64,000 bases of DNA from an uncultured Actinomycetes bacterium. GTDB taxonomy: Bacteria > Actinomycetota > Actinomycetes > S36-B12 > UBA10799. Positions within the stretch are counted from its first letter, which is position 1. Every line of letters begins with the position of its first letter. Shown piece after piece: positions 33,743 through 42,611 of this stretch. A program made the position numbers and the translations under genes. The notes below the pieces were generated by a model, which ran no database searches, was not told the DNA's origin, and saw only the letters and a program-made list of their open reading frames with translations. Location of the stretch: NCBI GenBank assembly GCA_946803585.1, contig CAMPEQ010000007.1:156451-220450 (forward strand). The letters are read 5' to 3'.

Positions 33743-35566
33743 ATGCTCTACATGAGTAGACCAATTGAAAGCTATGCCGTCATTGGAGATCTCCATACCG
33801 TCGCGCTGGTATCGAGACTGGGGTCCATCGACTGGCTGTGTCTGCCTCGATTCGATTCCAGTGCTTGTTTTGCCTCGATCCTAGGCGACGAATCAAACGG
33901 CCATTGGACCATCGCACCGACGAACAAGATCGAGCTCGTCACGCGAACGTATCGACCAGAATCACTAGTCCTCGAGACCGAGATGGCCTGTGAGACGGGC
34001 ACCATCCGCATCACGGACTTCATGCCGATTCGGGAGACTACCGACCGCCAAACGCCGGAAATTATTCGAACCGTCGAGTGTCTAGAGGGGTCGGTCCCAA
34101 TCCGATCAGAACTTTGTCTGCGGTTTGACTATGGGCGCGGCAAACCATTCGTGAGACACACCAAGGACGGTATTCACGCTGTCGCCGGACCAGATGGGGT
34201 GCTCATCGCCGGAACGACAGAGATTGACTTCGACGGGCACGATGCCGTCACAGAATGCGTTGTTAACTCCGGGGACTCTCACACGTACCAAATCAAGTGG
34301 CATCAATCCTGGGAAGCCGTTCCCGAGATGTCAGACCCGGTTGAAGCGCTAGAGGCAACCTCGAGCTATTGGCGCCACTGGAGTGAGCAATGCACCTACC
34401 AAGGGCGCGATCGCGATGCCGTTCTGCGCTCACTAATCACCCTCAAGTCACTGACGTACCGACCCTCCGGTGGAATCGTCGCCGCCCCCACCACCTCATT
34501 GCCGGAGCAAATCGGCGGCGAAAGGAACTGGGACTACCGTTACACCTGGCTTCGGGACTCATCGGTGACCCTGGCCGCACTGAATCGTTGCGGGTTCGCC
34601 GACGAAGCCAGCGCGTTCCGAGACTGGCTCATCAGAGCCGTTGCTGGCGATCCATCGCAGATGCAGATCATGTACGGCATCAACGGCGAACGGCGCCTCT
34701 TAGAGACGGAACTGTCCTGGCTGCCCGGATATATGAACTCCTCACCAGTTCGAATCGGAAATGCCGCATCGGATCAGTTCCAGCTCGACGTCTACGGTGA
34801 ACTGCTCGGCTCGCAGCAATACAGCCGTCAGCAAGGAGTTGCAGGATCTGAGGAAGCCTGGGAACTGCAGGTTCGTCTCGCTGAGTTTGTGGAAGCACAC
34901 TGGCAGGACCCCGACGACGGAATCTGGGAGGTCCGGGGAGGTCGCAAACACTTCACGCACTCGAAAGTGATGGCCTGGGTAGCCGCCGACAGTATCCGCA
35001 AGGGAATCGTCGACGAGGGTTTACCCGGGGACGCCAAGCGGTGGGAGAAGCTTGCCAACGCTATCCGTGCTGATGTGCTGGAGAAGGCGATCGATCCAGA
35101 TCGTAACTGCTTCACGCAATCGTACGGCTCAAAAAACATGGACGCGAGCCTGCTCGTTATCCCGATGGTGCGGTTTCTCCCACCCGATGACGAGCGGATC
35201 ATCAACACCGTCCACGAGGTCGAGAAGGAGCTCACCCTCAACGGCCTCGTTCTGCGCTACCTCCAGACAGACACCGACGACGGGCTATCAGGCGATGAAG
35301 GCACCTTCATCATGTGTTCCTTCTGGCTCGTGCAGTGTTTAGCGTTGATCGGTGAAGTGCAGAAGGCGCGTATTCTGTTTGACCGCTTGCTCGATATTCG
35401 AAACGATGTTGGTTTGATGGCGGAGGAGTACGACACCATCAATCATCGAATGCTCGGTAACACCCCGCAGGCCTTCTCTCACGTGGGCCTGATAAACGCG
35501 GCCCTGTATCTGCGTGATGTCGGCGCCGGGGATTCCCCTGACCAGAATGACCAGAGCGCGCAATAG
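33743..35566 (+). CDS. Glycoside hydrolase family 15 (trehalase/glucoamylase type)
   Basis: A 607-residue GH15 enzyme. The N-terminal beta-rich domain starts with IGDLHTVALVSRLGSIDWLC. The (alpha/alpha)6 barrel has NWDYRYTWLRDSS near residue 262 and a late GDEGTFIMCSFW block bearing a catalytic glutamate. No signal peptide, so it is cytoplasmic. Related mycobacterial enzymes are trehalases, while other members release glucose from alpha-glucans. Trehalase activity is my first guess, uncertain without comparison. The ATG at 33743 has AAGGAG at 10 bases. Confidence 0.88.
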   Translation: MLYMSRPIESYAVIGDLHTVALVSRLGSIDWLCLPRFDSSACFASILGDESNGHWTIAPTNKIELVTRTYRPESLVLETEMACETGTIRITDFMPIRETTDRQTPEIIRTVECLEGSVPIRSELCLRFDYGRGKPFVRHTKDGIHAVAGPDGVLIAGTTEIDFDGHDAVTECVVNSGDSHTYQIKWHQSWEAVPEMSDPVEALEATSSYWRHWSEQCTYQGRDRDAVLRSLITLKSLTYRPSGGIVAAPTTSLPEQIGGERNWDYRYTWLRDSSVTLAALNRCGFADEASAFRDWLIRAVAGDPSQMQIMYGINGERRLLETELSWLPGYMNSSPVRIGNAASDQFQLDVYGELLGSQQYSRQQGVAGSEEAWELQVRLAEFVEAHWQDPDDGIWEVRGGRKHFTHSKVMAWVAADSIRKGIVDEGLPGDAKRWEKLANAIRADVLEKAIDPDRNCFTQSYGSKNMDASLLVIPMVRFLPPDDERIINTVHEVEKELTLNGLVLRYLQTDTDDGLSGDEGTFIMCSFWLVQCLALIGEVQKARILFDRLLDIRNDVGLMAEEYDTINHRMLGNTPQAFSHVGLINAALYLRDVGAGDSPDQNDQSAQ

Positions 35567-35672
35567 CGCCTCTATGGTCGTATTCGGATTTGAGTTGTCC
35601 TGGGTGTTCATTAGTTACCTGCAGGAGTAGACGGTTCCTTCTAGCAGGTAGGCGAAGGCAACATATTGACGC

Positions 35673-35678
35673 TAGTTT
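35673..35678 (+). promoter_or_regulatory. TANNNT -10 box, leaderless arrangement (DUF962 gene)
   Basis: TAGTTT ends 6 bases before the ATG at 35685, with no ribosome site between. Confidence 0.5.
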
Positions 35679-35684
35679 TGGGAC

Positions 35685-36068
35685 ATGCCAGAAAACCCAG
35701 AGTTCGAGTCATTTGAAGAGTTCTATCCGTTCTACCTCAGCCAGCACTCCAAGCCGGCGACCCGCGCGCTGCACGCGGCTGGGAGCGGGTTAGCACTGCT
35801 GAACCTAGCCAAGAGCCTCACGGTTGGCCCAAAACGGCAAGCTATTGCCTCCCCCGTCATCGGGTACGGATTCGCCTGGTTCGCCCACTTCGTTATTGAG
35901 GGGAACAAGCCTGCCACATTCGGCCACCCGTTCTATTCGCTCAGGGGTGACTTCACCATGCTGATAGATATGGCTCGCGGCCGCAACGCCGAACTGCAGG
36001 CATTGGCTGATGACTATCTTGCGATGCAAGAAGCGAAAGAGTTTGCGATCGCGACAGCGCAGGGCTAA
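35685..36068 (+). CDS. DUF962 / Mpo1-like membrane protein
   Basis: A 127-residue protein with the DUF962 pattern: FYPFYLSQHSKPATRALH at the start, then two membrane segments, AHFVIEGNKPATFGHPFYSLRGDF and a helical tail. The conserved histidines match those of yeast Mpo1, an iron-dependent dioxygenase of 2-hydroxy fatty acids. Activity of bacterial members is mostly unproven. Membrane location and a lipid substrate suit the lipid-rich neighbourhood. It appears leaderless and monocistronic. Confidence 0.8.
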   Translation: MPENPEFESFEEFYPFYLSQHSKPATRALHAAGSGLALLNLAKSLTVGPKRQAIASPVIGYGFAWFAHFVIEGNKPATFGHPFYSLRGDFTMLIDMARGRNAELQALADDYLAMQEAKEFAIATAQG

Positions 36069-36127
36069 CACCGCGGGGTGCTCGCCTTCCAAACTGGCCC
36101 CCGTCGTCGTTCGTTTCTGCGAGCGGA

Positions 36128-36412
36128 CTACTCGACTCCGGTAGCTCTTGACCCATCGTCATCGAACTCAACCGCGTACCGGTCGGTTTTTCCCTCGTGG
36201 CTGGTGCGAATCGCAGCCTTCACCGCAACGTATGCACCAGCAACTGCGGCTACCGCGCCGAACCCGGCGGCGACCGCCCCTAGGACAGACGCAGTGGCAA
36301 GGCCCCACGAGGCAACTTTGACCGGCCGATAGTCGATATTAGATTCGATTCGGTGCAGTGACTCGGCTAGTCGGACATCGATGGCTTCCGCGATTGGATG
36401 GTTCATACCCAT
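36128..36412 (-). CDS. Small membrane protein of unknown function
   Basis: A 94-residue protein. An amphipathic N-terminal helix (about residues 5-28) precedes an Ala/Gly-rich membrane stretch (about 32-66), which may be one long or two short segments. An acidic tail ends it. Two ATGs (36412 and 36406) are possible starts. It is divergent from sbcD. No family recognised. Confidence 0.6.
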   Translation of the reverse strand: MGMNHPIAEAIDVRLAESLHRIESNIDYRPVKVASWGLATASVLGAVAAGFGAVAAVAGAYVAVKAAIRTSHEGKTDRYAVEFDDDGSRATGVE

Positions 36413-36453
36413 ACGTTACGGCGCGGGACGGTCGAAATGTCGGACGAGGCATC

Positions 36454-36459
36454 TAGCTT
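36454..36459 (+). promoter_or_regulatory. TANNNT -10 box, leaderless arrangement (sbcD)
   Basis: TAGCTT ends 6 bases before the ATG at 36466. The identical hexamer at the same distance precedes the UvrD-like gene. Confidence 0.5.
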
Positions 36460-36465
36460 TTCCGT

Positions 36466-37656
36466 ATGCGCATCCTCCATACCAGTGACTGGCACCTCGG
36501 TAGAACTCTGCATGGGGTGGATCTGCGTGATTCGCAGGCGGCTGTGATGGCCCAGATCGAAGCAATTGTTATCGCGGAATCCGTCGATTGCGTCATCGTT
36601 GCAGGTGATGTCTTTGATCGAGCCGTTCCACCCGTGGAGTCCGTGACCCTCTTCAACGAGACGATTTCACGGCTGGCGGCGCAGGCCACAGTTGTGGTGA
36701 CCGCTGGTAATCATGACTCGGCAATTCGGCTCGGCCACGGCTCCAAACTGCTGCGGGACGGTATTCATATCGTCACCGATCTCGCTGATGTCGGCCAAGG
36801 GATCGAGATCATGACGCGCGATAAGACACAGAGTTTGGTCTTCTACCCACTCCCGTACCTCGATCCCGACCACGCCCGTTTCGCGCTACGGGAATGCGTC
36901 GACGATGAGCCCTTAGATCGTTCACACCAAGCAGTTATGGCGGCCGCGTTGCAGAAGGTCACTTGCGACCTACGACGTCGCAATAGGCCCCAGTCCGAGG
37001 CCGTCGTCATCGCTCACGCATTCGTTACCGGCGGGGTAGGTAGCGAGAGTGAACGAGATATCGCCGTCGGCGGAGTAGACAGCGTGAGCGTTGAGCTCTT
37101 TACCGAGTTCGCCTTCACGGCGCTTGGGCACCTACATGGACCGCAGGAGATCGGTGGAAGGCGGGGAAACTCACATCGTTCTACTGTGGCCTACAGCGGC
37201 TCACCTCTTCGCTACTCGTTCTCCGAGGCCAGCCAGCGCAAGGGAGTAGCGCTCGTCGATATTGACGCAGATGGGCGGTACGAGCGAGCGTTCGTGGCGC
37301 TAGATCAACCACGCGCCATGGCCGAACTCACCGGCGAGATAAAGGACATCCTGACCGAGGAATCCATCTCGCGTCACTGCAATGACTGGGTACGAGTCAC
37401 CGTCACAGATCCCTCGCGACCAGCGGAACTCGGTCAACGGATACGGGAGCACTTTCCACATGCCCTTTCAGTCGTTCACGAGCCCGCTGGGGGATCACGA
37501 TCATTTGGGAGTTCTCAAGCGGTCATTGATCTCACCGATCCGGTAGAGATCTCCAGAAAGTTCGTCGTCGATGTCACGGCTGCGGAGACGACGACTCGAG
37601 ACGACGCGGTTCTGCGCGCCGCCTACGAGGCGGCGCGGCACGGCGGTGATCGTTAG
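36466..37656 (+). CDS. sbcD: Exonuclease SbcCD subunit D (Mre11-like nuclease)
   Basis: A 396-residue Mre11-type nuclease. Metal-binding motifs DWHLGR (8-13), GDVFD, GNHDS and AHAF are in place, followed by a GHLHGPQ motif. With SbcC it cleaves DNA hairpins and protein-blocked ends during repair. The SbcC gene starts on the last base of its stop codon, so the complex is made from one mRNA. The start appears leaderless. Confidence 0.94.
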   Translation: MRILHTSDWHLGRTLHGVDLRDSQAAVMAQIEAIVIAESVDCVIVAGDVFDRAVPPVESVTLFNETISRLAAQATVVVTAGNHDSAIRLGHGSKLLRDGIHIVTDLADVGQGIEIMTRDKTQSLVFYPLPYLDPDHARFALRECVDDEPLDRSHQAVMAAALQKVTCDLRRRNRPQSEAVVIAHAFVTGGVGSESERDIAVGGVDSVSVELFTEFAFTALGHLHGPQEIGGRRGNSHRSTVAYSGSPLRYSFSEASQRKGVALVDIDADGRYERAFVALDQPRAMAELTGEIKDILTEESISRHCNDWVRVTVTDPSRPAELGQRIREHFPHALSVVHEPAGGSRSFGSSQAVIDLTDPVEISRKFVVDVTAAETTTRDDAVLRAAYEAARHGGDR

Positions 37657-40652
37657 TGTTCTTTCATCAACTTGAGATGACAAACGTTGGTCCGTTCGCC
37701 GGCGCGGTGAACATTGACCTCGCGGCCGTCGCCCAGTCAGGTCTCTTCCTTTTAGAAGGACCAACTGGGTCGGGGAAGTCAACAATTCTCGACGCGATCG
37801 TTTTCGCGCTCTACGGCGATGTTGGGGTACCTCATGCCAATACCGACCGCATGCGATCGTCGTTCGCTACTGCAAGTGAAGCCTCCGAGGTTGCGCTCGT
37901 TTTCGAGACAAACGCGGGAGTGTTTCGGATCCAACGCACTCCGGCCTACGATCGAGCTAAGAAGTCTGGACTTGGGACAACTCGACAGAACTCCACCGTC
38001 AAGTTGTGGCGGCTGTCTAACCCGGAAGCCGATCCAGTCGATGCTCCGCTGAGCACCCGCCACGGAGAGGCAGAAGCAGAAATCCTGCGCATAGTTGGAC
38101 TCAATCGCGCCCAGTTCGTCCAGACGATACTGCTGCCGCAAGGAGAGTTCGCGAACTTCCTTCGTTCCAAACCCGAGAACCGCAGGGAACTATTGCAGAA
38201 GATTTTTGGCACCGACCTGTACGACCGGATCGCATCTGAACTAGACGGACAACGTCGCCAAGCACAGAGCGAACGCGCAAAGGCACAAGAGCGGGTTGGT
38301 CACATGCTGACCGCATTCATTGCAACAGTTGATGCGTCGGCGGAGCAGGCTGACGTCTTGCGCGAGGCCAACCCCAGCGATCTACCTGGACTCGTATCGA
38401 AGCTGGCCGAGCAGTACGCGGTGGAAGCAACAGCAGCGGAAGCTCTCGTCGGGGAGTGCCAGACGGCCTACCTTCGAGCTGAGGCCGAGCTAGGGCGAGG
38501 CGAGGCACTGCTAGAAAGACGCCGCAGAGAAGATGAGCTAGAGGCGCGCCGCGATGCACTCAATACGAACAGAGCCGTCGAGTTAGCCAAACGGAACCTC
38601 CTTCATGACTTAGTTGAGGTGGCAGCAGTCTCACCGATTCACCACACAATGACCGAAGCTGTCGAGGCTGCCGAGGCTGCAATGGCGGCGTACACCGCGA
38701 GGATCCGGGAGTTTGAGGCAGAGAACCAGACGGCAATTACCGATCCGTCTGGGCAGGCCCAGCATCTGCGTTTGGAGATCCAATCTCTAGCCGAACCACT
38801 ACTTCATGAGTCGCAGCTCCCAGAGGTCTCTTCACGACTCGAGGACGAGCAACGCGAACTAGACCGGCTTACAGCCCAGCAGGCCGAGCTGCAAAACCAA
38901 GCTGTAGAACTACCGGGCAGGATCTCCAAACTCTTAGTTGAGCGAGACTCGATCAGGTCTTTAGCCGCACAGGTACCGCTACTGCGCGCAAGCCACGAGG
39001 ATGCTGCACGAAGGGTTGCTGCAGCAAGAGAGGTCGCACAACTCACCGCTGAGGTGACGCAACGATCACTACAAGTAGCCGATGCAGAACTCCGTGCCAA
39101 GGCAGCTAGTGCCGAGCACAATCAACTACAACAAGACCGTATTAACGGCATCGCAGGCGAGCTAGCGACAGGACTTGTTGATGGAGCACCATGCGTGGTC
39201 TGCGGTTCCCTTGAACACCCGCAACCCAACCGTGGAGTTGGAACGGTAGACCTGCAACTACTCGAATACTCTGCAAAGAAGGTAGAGGCGTGTGTGGCTG
39301 AGCTTGAGGATGAGGTTGCGGGCCGCAACCTCGTGGACAACGCGCTAGCGGCTGCCATCGCGCAAGCAGGCGAGCGATCCGTCAGCGAACTCGATGCAGA
39401 CCTCGCAGGTGCTCACCTAGCACTCACCCGCGCTATGAACGCTCAGGACCGGCTCGAGGGAGTCGAGGGCGACCTCTCCACCGCCGAGCATGGACTTGCT
39501 GGAACCACCTCCGCACTTGAGGCTGCGAGGTCGAGCATTAGTACTCAAACTCGCTCCGTCGATGCCCTCACAACTCAAGTCGAGGCGCTACGCGGAGCTC
39601 TCGAGAAGGCGCGGGCGGGGGCAGACTCGGTGGCAGCCAGAGTAGCCGATCTGACTATCCTCGCCGAGGAGCTTGAGGACCTCGCCAGGTCTGCGGAGTC
39701 CTTGCGAGTCCAGAAATCGACGGCCGAGACGTGTCGCGCTAGTTGGCGTCGAGCTCGGCAGTCAATCCGGATCTCCGATGGGGCTTCGGTCGACGAGCTG
39801 CTTTCACGATCGGCAGAGATCGAGCCCCTACGGGAGGAGCTAGCCGACCTGGATCGGGAGCATGCCGTCGTCGACGCTGGCCTCGCTGAGATCGCCGCGT
39901 TGGACCGGTTAGACGCTTCAGCAGAGTTGAGCGAGCTCCCCGCAATCGAGGAGCTTCGCGCTCGATCGTCATCGGCCCTTGAGGCCCGCGATCGTTCCCG
40001 CACGAACTTCGAGGCGATCCGAAGCCTTGTAGGACGAACGCAGTCCTGTGTTGACGACCTTCGAACCGCGATCGTGACGCTGGAGGGCGTCATCGTGTCA
40101 ACCGCGGAGATCATCCGCCTGTCAGAGATCGCGAACGCGACGAGTCTCGCTAACGCGCCAAGGATTTCTCTGCCAACCTACGTCCTGATGTCCCGCTTCC
40201 AGGATGTCATTTCTGCCGCCAACAGCCGTCTGCAAACGATGTCAGATGGTCGATACACCCTGGTCCACAGTTTCGAGAAAGAGACCCAGGGTAAGAAGTC
40301 CGGTCTCGGCATCGTGGTACGTGATCACCACGCGGAATGTGATCGTTCACCTGGCAATCTCTCCGGCGGCGAGACGTTCTACACCTCGCTAGCGCTCGCG
40401 CTTGGCCTGGCAGACGTTGTGACGGCTGAGGCTGGCGGAGTTGATCTGGGCACTCTGTTCATCGATGAAGGCTTCGGTGCGCTCGATCCGGAAACCCTAG
40501 ATTCAGTACTAGCGGAGATCGCGCGGCTACGGCAGGCTGGCAGAGTCGTGGGCGTGGTCAGCCATGTCGACGAGCTGAAACTACGAATTCCTGACCGCAT
40601 TGAGGTTCGACGGCTTCCCAGCGGCCGAAGCACTATCAAGATCGTGGCGTAA
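37656..40652 (+). CDS. sbcC: Exonuclease SbcCD subunit C (Rad50-like ATPase)
   Basis: A 998-residue SMC-like ATPase. Walker A GPTGSGKST lies near residue 35. Two long coiled-coil arms flank the zinc hook Cys513-Val-Val-Cys516. The C-terminal ATPase half carries the signature NLSGGETF and Walker B LFIDEGFGALD. The hooks join two SbcC molecules, and ATP binding controls the SbcD nuclease. GTG start, coupled to sbcD by a 1-base overlap. The 3' end overlaps the convergent PAP2 gene by 17 bases. Confidence 0.95.
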   Translation: MFFHQLEMTNVGPFAGAVNIDLAAVAQSGLFLLEGPTGSGKSTILDAIVFALYGDVGVPHANTDRMRSSFATASEASEVALVFETNAGVFRIQRTPAYDRAKKSGLGTTRQNSTVKLWRLSNPEADPVDAPLSTRHGEAEAEILRIVGLNRAQFVQTILLPQGEFANFLRSKPENRRELLQKIFGTDLYDRIASELDGQRRQAQSERAKAQERVGHMLTAFIATVDASAEQADVLREANPSDLPGLVSKLAEQYAVEATAAEALVGECQTAYLRAEAELGRGEALLERRRREDELEARRDALNTNRAVELAKRNLLHDLVEVAAVSPIHHTMTEAVEAAEAAMAAYTARIREFEAENQTAITDPSGQAQHLRLEIQSLAEPLLHESQLPEVSSRLEDEQRELDRLTAQQAELQNQAVELPGRISKLLVERDSIRSLAAQVPLLRASHEDAARRVAAAREVAQLTAEVTQRSLQVADAELRAKAASAEHNQLQQDRINGIAGELATGLVDGAPCVVCGSLEHPQPNRGVGTVDLQLLEYSAKKVEACVAELEDEVAGRNLVDNALAAAIAQAGERSVSELDADLAGAHLALTRAMNAQDRLEGVEGDLSTAEHGLAGTTSALEAARSSISTQTRSVDALTTQVEALRGALEKARAGADSVAARVADLTILAEELEDLARSAESLRVQKSTAETCRASWRRARQSIRISDGASVDELLSRSAEIEPLREELADLDREHAVVDAGLAEIAALDRLDASAELSELPAIEELRARSSSALEARDRSRTNFEAIRSLVGRTQSCVDDLRTAIVTLEGVIVSTAEIIRLSEIANATSLANAPRISLPTYVLMSRFQDVISAANSRLQTMSDGRYTLVHSFEKETQGKKSGLGIVVRDHHAECDRSPGNLSGGETFYTSLALALGLADVVTAEAGGVDLGTLFIDEGFGALDPETLDSVLAEIARLRQAGRVVGVVSHVDELKLRIPDRIEVRRLPSGRSTIKIVA

Positions 40653-41553
40653 CGCCAACAGAGCTGGTCCAGTCAGTGCCCCTCAAGCTGTCGCCAAACC
40701 ATGCGGTGACGCTGAATGCTGCAGCGACTACCGGCAACATCGTCAGGTGAAAAGCCAGGTCCGCGTCCGGGTATTCGTAAGAACTGCGTGCGGCCAAGAC
40801 CCACAGGGCGAGGTACACACAGCAGGCGGCGATCAAGCTGCCAACCAGTGGTCGCGCTCTTCTGTCATTTGTCGGGTTTGGACTGTGTTCACGTTGCAAT
40901 CGCAGCGAGACCACCGCAGCTAGGCCCATGACTAGCCCTGCCCAGCAAACGCCTCCGAAGGCATCCGACGGTCGGTGCCAGCCCCCGATTACGACGGCTG
41001 TTGCCAGGGTCGCACTTACCATCCCAGCTGCGACCGCTCCCCACGGACGCCAACGTGCTGGAATAACGAGGAGCACTGCCAGTGCAACGGAGGTCCCGAT
41101 GGTTGCATGTCCGCTCGGGTACGTCTCTGCTCGCAGGCCTGCCCCGAGCGAAGCATCCGACGCGACTAGCTCACTCCACGGCAGTACTCGCTTGAGAACC
41201 TCCGCTCCGGCTACTGCCGCCACCACGCCGACAACCGCAACGATCCCAACTAATAGACGCCGCCGAAGTAGCGCGAATCCGAGAAGTATCAGCAGCCCAC
41301 AACCTAACGTCAATCGGGTTATGTGATCGAGTATCTCGCGGTCCGCCTTCACCACTCGATGAGTTGACTCCCCTGCCCCGAAGTAGGCGTCATTATCCAG
41401 TGTGTGGCCAAGTGCAGTACTGACCCAAAGGAAGTAGCCAGCCACCAGCAGCACGGCCAGCACGAGAATCCCGATCGCGAGTTGGCGGCCATCGCGGCGC
41501 TGCCGAATCAGCTCGATCATGACCCGGTATGGGGAGCTCGGTTTGTGATCCAT
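40636..41553 (-). CDS. PAP2-family membrane phosphatase
   Basis: A 305-residue integral membrane protein with the acid-phosphatase motifs PSGHAT and GGWHRPSDAFGG (the conserved His and Arg-x-x-Asp) between membrane segments. The N-terminal segments and the outward-facing active site fit a lipid phosphate phosphatase, acting on phosphatidate or undecaprenyl pyrophosphate. Phosphatidate phosphatase would feed diacylglycerol to the WS/DGATs, which is attractive but unproven. Its start lies inside the end of the upstream same-strand gene by 37 bases, so it may be co-transcribed with the ATPase cassette. Confidence 0.83.
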   Translation of the reverse strand: MDHKPSSPYRVMIELIRQRRDGRQLAIGILVLAVLLVAGYFLWVSTALGHTLDNDAYFGAGESTHRVVKADREILDHITRLTLGCGLLILLGFALLRRRLLVGIVAVVGVVAAVAGAEVLKRVLPWSELVASDASLGAGLRAETYPSGHATIGTSVALAVLLVIPARWRPWGAVAAGMVSATLATAVVIGGWHRPSDAFGGVCWAGLVMGLAAVVSLRLQREHSPNPTNDRRARPLVGSLIAACCVYLALWVLAARSSYEYPDADLAFHLTMLPVVAAAFSVTAWFGDSLRGTDWTSSVGVTPRS

Positions 41554-42611
41554 CCGGTAGTAGGTGGTCGGATCTGATGGCGTTCACTCCCGCGCTCGCG
41601 GTCCCGCGCATCGGAGATCGGTAGCCGCGCAACCGTTATTGTCTCCTCTGCACGCTGCGAGGCGAACACCTGCAAACCTGGCCCAAGCGCCAGCGCAACC
41701 CGTTCACCGAAACGCAGGTGACGATCGTGGCCGAAGCGTTGAGCGCCATCGGGAATAATGACGACGTCGAGCTGAACCTTCGCCTCACCCATTGCCCATC
41801 GCAGTTGCTGGAGCCCATCGGCGATGACTTCTGGGCCCATCGCACGACCACCCTCTTCCTCCATCGCAGCTGTAATGAGCCGGACACGCTTTCCGCCCAT
41901 CTGCGCAACTTTGGCTAGTAGCCAGGTCAACCCGTCTCTACTTCGCAGGTTGTAGACGTACCGTCGAGCGGCATGAGCACCGGCGTACCTGTCGTAGACG
42001 ACCATGGATTTGGTGACTGCCACTAGCGGCGCCAAACGCTCCCGCCAGATGTCCTCTCGGTTATCGCCCGCCCTAATCGGTGCAGCCAACAGCTCTCGGG
42101 CACGGACTAGCGCATGGGTACGAGTTGCGGTCGAGAGTCGGCCCAACTCAGGGCGACCACCCGGTGCCAAGACGCTAAAGGCCTCCGGTGGAACCCCGAG
42201 CAGCTCGGCGTGCTCTCGCTCGAGTAGGACCAGATCAACGCGAGAAGCCAGTCGATCGGCGATCTCCTGAACGTCGAGAGTCTGGGCGAGTCCGGGTTCG
42301 ACCGGGGGATCCAAGATTTCCAACCGAATACGACCTGAGGCGATGAGCGCCTCCCACAGCTTCGCGACTCCGCTCGGTAGCGTTTTGATCTGCTCGATGA
42401 ACGAGTCGCGGTCCTGCTGCGAAGTGAATACCACCCGGCCGTTGAGAGTCAGCGCCTCTAGTAGTTCCTCGTGGACAGATCGGGCGAGCGCTGGATCGAT
42501 GATCGCGATCGGTTCAGCGATCGCGGATGGATCGATACCCACTCCGACCACGACTCCGGTGGCATCCTGGTCCTGCGTACTTACTCGCGAGTTCGGCGAC
42601 TGCTTACTCAC
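41517..42611 (-). CDS. Unknown partner of the DUF3696 ATPase (possible PLD/MIT_C-like domain)
   Basis: A 364-residue protein with no assured family. Residues 40-135 predict a helical N-terminal domain. Residues 185-330 contain WRERLAPLVAVTKSMVVYDRYAG (186-211 region), a strand-helix pattern with RVRLITAAM, and HDRHLRFG (295-302) followed by GLQVF (312-316). The HDR plus GLxxF pattern recalls the phospholipase-D-like MIT_C domain, where the fold binds ligands rather than hydrolysing lipid. This resemblance is from memory and unverified. Its start overlaps the ATPase stop by 4 bases, so the two proteins are made together and probably form a complex. Confidence 0.55.
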   Translation of the reverse strand: MSKQSPNSRVSTQDQDATGVVVGVGIDPSAIAEPIAIIDPALARSVHEELLEALTLNGRVVFTSQQDRDSFIEQIKTLPSGVAKLWEALIASGRIRLEILDPPVEPGLAQTLDVQEIADRLASRVDLVLLEREHAELLGVPPEAFSVLAPGGRPELGRLSTATRTHALVRARELLAAPIRAGDNREDIWRERLAPLVAVTKSMVVYDRYAGAHAARRYVYNLRSRDGLTWLLAKVAQMGGKRVRLITAAMEEEGGRAMGPEVIADGLQQLRWAMGEAKVQLDVVIIPDGAQRFGHDRHLRFGERVALALGPGLQVFASQRAEETITVARLPISDARDRERGSERHQIRPPTTGWITNRAPHTGS

